A stretch of DNA of 7,905 nt from JANNFX01 sp031380225. GTDB lineage: Bacteria; Pseudomonadota; Alphaproteobacteria; Rhizobiales; Hyphomicrobiaceae. Numbering within the stretch: position 1 is the first letter of the stretch; every line of letters starts with the position of its first letter. Positions 1-5,646 of this stretch are shown here, piece after piece. The translations under genes and the position numbers were made by a program. Where the stretch lies: the NCBI GenBank assembly GCA_031380225.1, contig JANNFX010000139.1, positions 1 through 7,905 on the forward strand, in the 5' to 3' direction. The notes under the pieces are model-generated. The model was not told where the DNA came from. It searched no databases and saw only the letters and a program-made list of their open reading frames with translations.

Positions 1-596
1 GGATGCGCCAACGCAAATGCATCAGCCGTCAACGGGTTGTTGAACCAGGCTTCGACAGCCGCCGGATTGTTAATGGATTGATCGACGATGAGATTGGAAA
101 TCAATCGCGGCTGGCCATCAACGACCGATCCAAACGTATTGTAGATGGCATTGCCGTTGGCATCGATGTTCGCCGGTGCGCCGAAGAAGTCGGGACGGCC
201 ATCGCCATTGAAGTCAACGCCGCCAGTGTCAAACGAGTCCGCTATGCCATCGCCATTGGTGTCAATTCCGGTGGTGTTAATGACGCCATCGCCGTTTGCA
301 TCAAACCCAAAGGTATCGCCGGTGCGCAGTTCCTGCGTCAGCAAGCGTGGGAATGGTTGATCGGCGGCGCCGACGTTTTGCTGACCTGGCAGCAAGTGAT
401 TGAAGACACCACTGACGGTGCGCAGGCCGATGGGAAGCAGAGCCGCATCCTGGCCGATAATATCGACGAGAGCCTGCCCCGCCACATTGACGGCGCCGGG
501 ATTGAGATCCTGGTTACCGGCATTTTGCTCGGCGACTTTGATCTGAATGAGGATCTTGTTGAGGTCTTCGAGGTTGACGGTAAAGCTGCTGGCCAT
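1..596 (-). CDS. Animal-type heme peroxidase family protein, N-terminal part (runs off left edge)
   Basis: The reading frame starts at ATG 596-594 and stays open for 198 codons to the window edge, so only the N-terminus is present. A GGGAG ribosome site lies 8 bases upstream of the ATG. The protein begins MASSFTVNLEDLNKILIQIK. It carries GLRTVSGVFNHLLPGQQN (about 57-74), ADQPFPRLL (78-86) and PRLISNLIVDQSINNPAAVE (163-182). From memory, these are hallmark N-terminal segments of large secreted bacterial peroxidases of the animal-heme (myeloperoxidase/peroxinectin) type, which often carry RTX calcium-binding repeats at the C-terminus. The catalytic histidine region lies outside the window, so heme binding and activity cannot be checked. 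Residues 97-156 hold a repeat insertion, listed separately. I see no hydrophobic signal peptide, so Sec export through the neighbouring T2SS is unlikely; a type I exporter would be usual for RTX relatives (inference). Family assignment is fairly confident, exact function is not. Confidence 0.72.
   Translation of the reverse strand, partial: MASSFTVNLEDLNKILIQIKVAEQNAGNQDLNPGAVNVAGQALVDIIGQDAALLPIGLRTVSGVFNHLLPGQQNVGAADQPFPRLLTQELRTGDTFGFDANGDGVINTTGIDTNGDGIADSFDTGGVDFNGDGRPDFFGAPANIDANGNAIYNTFGSVVDGQPRLISNLIVDQSINNPAAVEAWFNNPLTADAFALAH
147..302 (-). repeat. Coding repeats: four Asp/Asn/Gly-rich calcium-binding-like units inside the peroxidase gene
   Basis: Residues 99-150 of the peroxidase-like protein contain DANGDGVIN (99-107), DTNGDGIAD (112-120), DFNGDGRPD (128-136) and a degenerate DANGNAIYN (145-153). 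The pattern D-x-N-G-D-G-x-x-D resembles calcium-binding loops of EF-hand/dockerin or thrombospondin type 3 repeats. The unit length is irregular, about 13 to 17 residues. The DNA repeats too: on the plus strand, copies of gccatcgccattg and close variants recur. The fourth unit has lost the second aspartate. Calcium binding is inferred from the motif only. Confidence 0.7.
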
Positions 597-614
597 GACT
601 GACGCTCCCAGAAC

Positions 615-652
615 AAAAAAGTCCAAAAATAGCTGAGTTTTTTGTCTCAGCT
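615..652 (-). terminator. Terminator-like hairpin in the leader of the peroxidase gene (possible attenuator)
   Basis: AGCTGAG (631-637) and CTCAGCT (646-652) are perfect 7-bp inverted repeats around an 8-base loop. Read leftward, the hairpin is followed by ATTTTT (630-625) and, after GGAC, by TTTTTT (620-615), as in an intrinsic terminator. It ends only about 20 to 35 bases before the peroxidase ATG at 596, leaving no room for a promoter after it. It may therefore be an attenuator, a 5'-UTR structure or a protein-binding site rather than a plain terminator. The stem has four G-C pairs, so stability is moderate. Confidence 0.4.
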
Positions 653-902
653 GTGTCCCCGGCGTGCAAATGGCACTGCGAACCGCAAATCGGGGAGATG
701 AGGCACTGTGACCGTGTGCGCCGTCAGCGGTAAGGGTCGCAGGGCCCCCGAATGCGCGGCACCAACGTCTGCTGGATCATTCGACTTAGGTCTGAAAAAC
801 GGGGTACAGAGCTGGTCCCGGTTGTCTGAACAGTATTTCCGCTTTGATAAGGGGAACGTCTGCCGGGGTTCTGCTGCCAGCGGGGCGGCTCACTCTCCGC
901 CA

Positions 903-950
903 TCAGACCAAAAAAAAATCTGAGAAAAATAACAACGGCAAACGAGCCGT
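903..950 (-). terminator. Probable terminator of the gspEFHIJ operon
   Basis: Directly downstream of the gspJ stop on the minus strand, ACGGC (935-939) pairs with GCCGT (946-950) around a 6-base loop. It is followed leftward by TTGTTATTTTT and then by a run of nine T (918-910). That run lies in the loop of a second small inverted repeat, TCAGA (903-907) with TCTGA (919-923). The 5-bp stems are short, so termination may be weak and transcription could continue towards the peroxidase gene. Confidence 0.42.
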
Positions 951-955
951 AAAAA

Positions 956-1603
956 CTATATCGCTGGCCGCAGCTTCATGGCGATTCGAATCGGCACATG
1001 CGCTCCAACAGGTCCCGTAGACGCCGGCAATTCCACGAGATCGGGCAACTGGTCAGTGCGAATCCATCCGTCTGACCAGACCGGAGCGTCACCAGCAACT
1101 TGGCTGCCAAAGTAGCGGAACCTTAACTCTGACACGCCACTCAACAAACGGTGCCCGGTGTCAGAACCAACCGTGTTGGTTTCATTTGGCCTAAACGGTT
1201 GCATGACAACGACGAGATCGGACGTCCCCGGGCGATCCGCCAGCACGGCCTTGACCGTAAAGCGGTAGAGCCCGCCACCTGCTGGGCCCGATGAGGACGG
1301 CGCAATGAACGTCATCTGATCCGGCAGGCCGGAGAATGCGATTTCGGCGCGGCCACTTTCGTCTGTGTCAAACCGGGCACTGGCCTCAGCCATCCGTTGG
1401 CGCAAAAAATTTATTGAGGCCTCAGATGCCGCGCGTTGCTCGATCAGCGCTGCCGTTTCCCAGCCGCGCTGACCGGTGCGGAACGCTCCGGGCAACAGAA
1501 TCAGGATCATGGCGAGAAGCGTAAGCGAGACTATGACCTCGATCAGCGAGAATCCGGCCTCGCTGATCGGGTTCGTGACCGCACATCGAGTGGGTTGCGT
1601 CAT
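956..1603 (-). CDS. gspJ: Type II secretion minor pseudopilin GspJ
   Basis: This 215-residue protein is a minor pseudopilin, expected at the tip of the T2SS pseudopilus with GspI and GspK. It has a short N-terminal leader, a prepilin peptidase site after Gly17 (ISEAG/FSLIEVIVSLTLLA) with the conserved Glu at mature position 5, and a hydrophobic helix to about residue 40. A C-terminal globular domain contains SGVSELRFRYFG, typical of GspJ, and the protein ends in a hydrophilic IAMKLRPAI tail. The start ATG overlaps the gspI stop (ATGA, 1600-1603), and an AGAAGG ribosome site lies 7 bases upstream. It is the last gene of the leftward gsp operon. The gspK that normally follows is absent, and non-coding sequence begins at once. 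Length is normal and no damage is seen. Confidence 0.88.
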   Translation of the reverse strand: MTQPTRCAVTNPISEAGFSLIEVIVSLTLLAMILILLPGAFRTGQRGWETAALIEQRAASEASINFLRQRMAEASARFDTDESGRAEIAFSGLPDQMTFIAPSSSGPAGGGLYRFTVKAVLADRPGTSDLVVVMQPFRPNETNTVGSDTGHRLLSGVSELRFRYFGSQVAGDAPVWSDGWIRTDQLPDLVELPASTGPVGAHVPIRIAMKLRPAI

Positions 1604-2031
1604 GGCGCGACCTTCTGCAATTTAATAGTCTCAAGATCCAGCACACGATTTGGCCGTGCCGGACCTTCTTTCCACTCAACCGTGACAAGCACACGAAAAG
1701 CAGCTGGCAGCGCCTGCTTGCCGCGACTTGAAGTACCATCAAACGGCAACAGCGCGCCTGCATCAAGGACTGCATGGCGCTCGATTTTTGTCGTCCATGC
1801 GATCCCATCTGGCGAAACGCCACGAACTTCGCCATCCACAAGCGCGAATTCCGCACCTGCCGAAGCCAGTTGATTTTGCGCGACTCCGATGGCCGCGCGA
1901 TCGAGGGCTGCGAGCCGGCTGCCATGCCAGCCAACCGCATAAATTTTATAGAGCGAAGCGACGCTCGCTGAGGCAATAGCCAGCGCAACGATCACTTCCA
2001 ACAACGTGAACCCGGCGTCGGCGCGTCGCAT
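1600..2031 (-). CDS. gspI: Type II secretion minor pseudopilin GspI
   Basis: The 143-residue minor pseudopilin begins MRRADAG/FTLLEVIVALAIA. The prepilin peptidase site is after Gly7 and Glu is at mature position 5, followed by a hydrophobic helix. The globular part contains AALDRAAIGVAQNQLASAG, the segment after the helix that is conserved in GspI (typically with AxxVAxNQL), and ends FRVLVTVEWKEG near the C-terminus. I chose ATG 2031 because AGGTGA lies 4 bases upstream and it follows the gspH stop by 4 bases. A GTG at 2064 would add 11 residues overlapping gspH and lacks support. In known systems GspI nucleates the GspI-J-K tip complex that starts pseudopilus assembly. Confidence 0.87.
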   Translation of the reverse strand: MRRADAGFTLLEVIVALAIASASVASLYKIYAVGWHGSRLAALDRAAIGVAQNQLASAGAEFALVDGEVRGVSPDGIAWTTKIERHAVLDAGALLPFDGTSSRGKQALPAAFRVLVTVEWKEGPARPNRVLDLETIKLQKVAP

Positions 2032-2035
2032 CGGA

Positions 2036-2515
2036 TCACCTCGTCCAGTCGATGCGGGTGGCACCGGTCAGCCAATCGACGGTGATGTCGGCCGCCTGAG
2101 ATTTTGACCGCAAGCCGATCCAGCCGCCGCTGGCACTGCCATCTGGCTGGAAGCGGACGGCCGCACGGGCGGTAGCTATCGGCGCGCCGGGCGTGTTCCC
2201 AGTGAGAACGGCAATGCCCTTCGGAAGTGCTCTTGGTTTGACGGCGCCGTCAGCCCAATAGCGCCGCTGCGCGAGGTCCAGAATAAGTGAAGTTTCTCTG
2301 CTAGTACTCATGGCCTCGGTTCGCGCGGCACGCAGGCCGGCGGATAACTGAAGAGCGGTTGATTCGAGTAGAGCCCGCTCTCCGCCAGCACCAATGCGCG
2401 GCAAAACGAGGGCTGCAGCAAAACTCAGAATTGCGAAAACGACCATGAGTTCGAGCAAAGTGTAGCCAGCGTCTTTGCTTGGTGATGACGGATGATTGGC
2501 GGATTGCTGGCTCAT
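2036..2515 (-). CDS. gspH: Type II secretion minor pseudopilin GspH
   Basis: This 159-residue protein has a 17-residue leader ending KDAG/YTLLELMVVFAILSFAA, an intact prepilin peptidase site with Glu at mature position 5. It is followed by ALVLPRI and a globular domain with LSAGLRAARTEAM and VRFQPDGSASGGWIGL, both typical of GspH. It is not the major pseudopilin GspG, because the DPWGxPY-type motif and calcium-site tail of GspG are missing. In other systems GspH links the tip complex to the GspG shaft. The ATG overlaps the gspF stop (ATGA, 2512-2515). No strong ribosome site is seen, so translation is probably coupled to gspF. Its position directly after gspF, where gspG normally sits, is notable. 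Confidence 0.88.
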   Translation of the reverse strand: MSQQSANHPSSPSKDAGYTLLELMVVFAILSFAAALVLPRIGAGGERALLESTALQLSAGLRAARTEAMSTSRETSLILDLAQRRYWADGAVKPRALPKGIAVLTGNTPGAPIATARAAVRFQPDGSASGGWIGLRSKSQAADITVDWLTGATRIDWTR

Positions 2516-3738
2516 TGCACGGCCAGCTCATTGACCGACAAGATCGCGCTCATCACAGACAGAATTATCCCGCCGACCACCACTCCGATGACGAGGGTCA
2601 GAACTGGCGTGATCAGTGCAGTGAGCCGCTGCAATTGGCGCTGCTGGGACGCCTCATAAATCTCAGCCGCACGAAGATGCATGGCGTCAAGGTGACCGGT
2701 CTCTTCACCAACAACCGCGAGCCGCAAAAACAGATCAGGAAATAAGCCCGAACGCGCGAGCGGCCGCGATAACACCCCACCTTCGCGGATTTCTTCACTG
2801 GCGGCCCGAATTGCTTCTGCATAGATTCTGTTGGACATCACACCACCTGCGATGCGGACGGAGTCAAGCACAGGAACGCCGTTGCGAACCAAAGCCGAAA
2901 GCGTGCGGGCAAAGCGCGCAGTTTCGCGTTCGCGAATAAAACGGCCAACTACGGGCAGGCGCAGCACCGCGCGATCGATGGCGAACCGCGCAGTTTCGTT
3001 GTTGAAAGCAGCCAATAATGCGGCGGCTAATGTTCCAAGTAGCGCCAACATCAGCACCCAATTGCGCGCTAACGCATCGTGCACACCCGCAAGCATTGTC
3101 ATCAGAAACGGCGGCGTGGCCTTGGCGTCTTCGAATATCGGCATGATTGCGGGGAGCAAGACGCCGGTGATGACGCCGACGGCGGCGGCAGCGGCAACAA
3201 CCAGAATGGCCGGATAGACCAGCGACGACGCCGTTTGCGCGCGAACTTCCGCTGAACGTTCGAGCAGCACTGCAAGATCTTCGAGCACTGCCCCCATTGA
3301 GCCGCTTGCCTCACCTGCCGCGATCAAGTGCCAATAGAAATCTGGAAACGCGCCGTTTTGAGCTGCCAGCGCTTCCGACAGCGATTGCCCTTCGCGCACG
3401 CGTTCGACAAGGTCCGCATTTATCTGGCGCAAGCGCGGCGGGATTGAAGGTTGGGCGGCCACAATACGGAGCGCATCATCGATGGGAAGTTCCGCCTTGG
3501 CGAGGCTGGCCAGTTCGCGAGTAAAAATAGAAAGCTGCGCCGTCGAAAGCCGTCCCGGCGCGAACACCTCGCGCTGCCACCAGCTGAGTGGCATAACGGA
3601 TCCGCTTTCACTGAGTTCAACCGGCAACTGCCCGCGATGCGCCAACACTTCGAGCGCAGTGCCACGTGAGGCGGCAGCGATCTCGCCGGTCTCAATCGCC
3701 CCATTTGGGCCATAGGCCTTATAACTGTAGCGCGGCAT
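2512..3738 (-). CDS. gspF: Type II secretion inner-membrane platform protein GspF
   Basis: The 408-residue protein is the polytopic inner-membrane platform component that contacts GspE and GspL and couples ATP hydrolysis to pseudopilus growth. It begins MPRYSYKAYGPNG, the usual GspF start. It has two duplicated GspF domains, about 66-195 (RELASLAKAELPIDDALRI) and 270-395 (ARTLSALVRNGVPVLDSVRI), each with a matching GE segment (AAGEASGSM; VVGEETGHLD). Membrane segments lie near 175-199, 226-245 and 373-398. Of two adjacent ATGs (3741, 3738) I chose the second because it gives the family-typical N-terminus; the difference is one residue. The start lies inside the end of gspE (20-base overlap) and lacks a good ribosome site, suggesting translational coupling. 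Homology to PilC exists, but the neighbours point to T2SS. Confidence 0.93.
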   Translation of the reverse strand: MPRYSYKAYGPNGAIETGEIAAASRGTALEVLAHRGQLPVELSESGSVMPLSWWQREVFAPGRLSTAQLSIFTRELASLAKAELPIDDALRIVAAQPSIPPRLRQINADLVERVREGQSLSEALAAQNGAFPDFYWHLIAAGEASGSMGAVLEDLAVLLERSAEVRAQTASSLVYPAILVVAAAAAVGVITGVLLPAIMPIFEDAKATPPFLMTMLAGVHDALARNWVLMLALLGTLAAALLAAFNNETARFAIDRAVLRLPVVGRFIRERETARFARTLSALVRNGVPVLDSVRIAGGVMSNRIYAEAIRAASEEIREGGVLSRPLARSGLFPDLFLRLAVVGEETGHLDAMHLRAAEIYEASQQRQLQRLTALITPVLTLVIGVVVGGIILSVMSAILSVNELAVQ

Positions 3739-5485
3739 CATCAAATCTTGTCACGCGGAGAACTTCCTCGAGCGTCGTTTCACCTGCTAGAACTTTTGCA
3801 ATGCCGTTGCTGATCATTGGCACCATGCCACCTGCGCGCGCTGCATCTTCGATGTGCCGCTCAGTCGCTTCATCCAAAACGGCATCGCGCACCAACTCAT
3901 TTACGGTCAGCACTTCGTAGACTGTGGTCCGCCCGGAAAATCCAGTGTTGCGGCACGCAGCGCAACCGCAGGCCTTGCGAATGCCATGGGCGCGTGACGG
4001 CGAAGCTGCCGAAACTCCAGCCATTGCCAAAATTCGATCCAGTTGCATGGGTGAAATGTCAGCTGGTTGCGAGCAGGCTTGGCACAAGCGCCTAACAAGC
4101 CGTTGCGCGACGACGGCCTTCAAGCTCGACGCCATCAGATAGTCTTCGACACCCATGTCTAACAGGCGCGTGACGGTGGCAGCCGCGCTATTGGTGTGTA
4201 CAGTCGACAAAACAAGGTGACCAGTCAGCGAGGCGCGAATGGCAATCTCTGCCGTTTCAAGATCGCGGATTTCACCAACCATGACGATGTCGGGGTCTTG
4301 ACGCAGGATCGATCGCAGTGCGGTTGAAAACGTCAACCCAACTTTCGGATTAACCTGAATTTGATTTACGCCATCGAGGCGGTATTCAATCGGGTCTTCG
4401 ACGGTAAAAAGTTTTCGCTCGCTGCTGTTGAGCGTACCGAGCGCTGTATAGAGCGTCGTCGTCTTGCCGCTACCGGTTGGGCCCGTGACAAGGATAATAC
4501 CATTGGGCTGCTGCAAAATAGCCTGGAAGGCTTCCAGCGCAGCGCCGCTAAAACCGAGCGCGTGAAAATCGAGGGCTACATTGGAGCGGTCCAGCAACCG
4601 CAAGACGACACTCTCGCCGCACATCGCTGGCATAGTCGAGACGCGAAGATCGAGTTCACGACCGCGCACATTGATGCGGATGCGCCCGTCTTGAGGCAGC
4701 CGCCGTTCGGCAATATTCAACTGCGCCATGATCTTGATGCGAGAACTGAGCGCGGCTTTAACCGACAGCGGCAAAGTTTCGACGGTGTGCAATACGCCAT
4801 CAATGCGAAACCGGACCCGCACGCTATCTTCGCGCGGCTCAATATGAATGTCAGAGGCTTGCGCTGCCGCCGCACGCTCGACGAGACTTTGCACCAAGCG
4901 AATAACTGGCGCTTCGCTGGCCATATCCTCGAGACGGCGGACGTCGTCATCGCTAGCGGCTTCACCATCACCGCTGCGCGTCAACGGTGCAGAATGTCCG
5001 GCTTTCTGCCCATAGATTTGATCGATACACTGTTCAATGTCAGCGGCGACCGCTAACTTGGCTTCGATGGGCCGGTCGAGTAAAAACGACAGAGCAGCAA
5101 TTGCTGCAGCGTTGAACGGATCAGCGATCGCGACGATGACGCTATTGTCCTGTTCAGCGATGGGCACCAAAAGATTGGATTTAAGGAACGATAGCTTGAC
5201 ATCGATACCAGGCAGCGCTTGATCAGGCCACCCGTTGGCACCAACGATCTCTCGCCCCAGAATTTCAGACATTACGCCAACTAGGGCGGCATCATTGACG
5301 AGGCCGAGGCGAGTCAGCACTAGGTCAAAGCGCTCGTTGGACTGCTGCCGGGCACGCTGAGCCCGCATAACTCCGAGTTCGTCCAGCAACCCCCGTGCGG
5401 TTAGCGCGGCGCTTAAGTGCGATACGAACGCATCGCTGCGCGGATCGGGCAGAGTTGGCACGCTTGGCGCACTTTTGGCTTGCAT
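3719..5485 (-). CDS. gspE: Type II secretion cytoplasmic ATPase GspE
   Basis: This 588-residue hexameric AAA-like ATPase powers the T2SS. The N-terminal domain is followed by ASDIHIEPREDSVRVRFRID (about 211-230). Key motifs are the Walker A GPTGSGKTTT (335-344), the Asp box VEDPIEY (362-368), the Walker B region DIVMVGEIRD (399-408) and the His box around LTGHLVLSTVHTN (420-432). The zinc-binding cysteine pairs are CQAC (468-471) and CAAC (508-511), 36 residues apart, somewhat more than the roughly 29 I recall from PulE. ATG 5485 is chosen because GAGGA lies 5 bases upstream. An upstream ATG at 5539 would add 18 residues but sits at the predicted transcription start and lacks a ribosome site. 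This is the first gene of the leftward operon. All catalytic motifs look intact. Confidence 0.95.
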   Translation of the reverse strand: MQAKSAPSVPTLPDPRSDAFVSHLSAALTARGLLDELGVMRAQRARQQSNERFDLVLTRLGLVNDAALVGVMSEILGREIVGANGWPDQALPGIDVKLSFLKSNLLVPIAEQDNSVIVAIADPFNAAAIAALSFLLDRPIEAKLAVAADIEQCIDQIYGQKAGHSAPLTRSGDGEAASDDDVRRLEDMASEAPVIRLVQSLVERAAAAQASDIHIEPREDSVRVRFRIDGVLHTVETLPLSVKAALSSRIKIMAQLNIAERRLPQDGRIRINVRGRELDLRVSTMPAMCGESVVLRLLDRSNVALDFHALGFSGAALEAFQAILQQPNGIILVTGPTGSGKTTTLYTALGTLNSSERKLFTVEDPIEYRLDGVNQIQVNPKVGLTFSTALRSILRQDPDIVMVGEIRDLETAEIAIRASLTGHLVLSTVHTNSAAATVTRLLDMGVEDYLMASSLKAVVAQRLVRRLCQACSQPADISPMQLDRILAMAGVSAASPSRAHGIRKACGCAACRNTGFSGRTTVYEVLTVNELVRDAVLDEATERHIEDAARAGGMVPMISNGIAKVLAGETTLEEVLRVTRFDDAALQL

Positions 5486-5547
5486 GAATGTCCTCAAACT
5501 AAGCAAACAATAAAAATGAGACTTCTGGCCCGGCCGCATATTGCGCT

Positions 5548-5575
5548 ATTATAACGACTCTTTCACCTGTGTTGA
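5548..5575 (-). promoter_or_regulatory. Predicted gspE promoter (leftward)
   Basis: On the minus strand a perfect -10 TATAAT occupies 5553-5548. A partial -35, TCAACA (5575-5570, four of six consensus matches), is 16 bases upstream. Transcription would start near 5541, giving a leader of about 55 bases before the gspE ATG. The plus-strand reading TATTAT (5547-5552) overlaps this site and could serve as -10 for gspL, so the two promoters may compete. Confidence 0.5.
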
Positions 5576-5577
5576 GT

Positions 5578-5601
5578 GTGTTGCAACACGTTAACGTCAA
5601 C
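5578..5601. promoter_or_regulatory. Palindromic candidate operator between the divergent gsp operons
   Basis: GTGTTGCAACAC (5578-5589) is a perfect 12-bp palindrome. The adjacent GTTAACGTCAAC (5590-5601) is a second, near-perfect palindrome (10 of 12 positions). Both lie just upstream of the predicted -35 for gspE and inside the leader region for gspL, so a regulator bound here could affect both operons. I do not recognise the binding protein. Confidence 0.4.
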
Positions 5602-5646
5602 GCCGCACCTTTTTCCGCAACTGCGTTTTCGAGGAGCCCCGCCGCC

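Larger units (their letters stand above)
597..955. other. Non-coding stretch between gspJ and the peroxidase gene
   Basis: This 359-base gap separates the end of gspJ from the start of the peroxidase gene; both are transcribed leftward. It holds two hairpins with T tracts on the minus strand, listed separately, and the peroxidase ribosome site at its left end. A promoter for the peroxidase gene would be expected here, but I could not find a convincing -35/-10 pair on the minus strand. A 71-codon frame from GTG 708 to 923 on the plus strand has GAGG at 700-703 ahead of it, but its translation looks like no protein I know. I see no recognisable riboswitch or small RNA. Confidence 0.5.

Noticed and set aside
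147..302. CRISPR-like or tandem DNA repeat array
   Set aside because: The repeats are in frame, irregular in length and encode DxNGDG units without unique spacers.
3..602. Long plus-strand reading frame of about 199 codons over the left end
   Set aside because: It is opposite the recognisable peroxidase-like frame, has no known motif, and its openness follows from the skewed codon use and repeats of the true strand.
661..714. Near-repeat of ggcactgcgaaccg and ggcactgtgaccg about 30 bases apart
   Set aside because: Only about ten bases match and no third copy or function is visible; it could be chance.
708..923. 71-codon plus-strand frame in the non-coding stretch, with GTG start and a GAGG ahead of it
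   Set aside because: The translation has no recognisable domain, ends in the poly-A tract of the terminator region, and has low-complexity Ala/Ser/Gly content. Kept only as a remark.
2032..2064. Longer GspI from GTG 2064
   Set aside because: It would overlap gspH by 29 bases and lacks a ribosome site, whereas ATG 2031 has AGGTGA 4 bases upstream and gives a typical 7-residue leader.
4361..5056. Plus-strand reading frame of 231 codons inside gspE
   Set aside because: It is antisense to conserved GspE motifs (Walker A, Asp box) and shows no recognisable protein features or ribosome site.
956..5485. A type IV pilus cluster (PilB/PilC with pilins)
   Set aside because: GspE and GspF resemble PilB and PilC, but the adjacent GspH/I/J, GspL, GspM and GspC-like proteins fit T2SS better.
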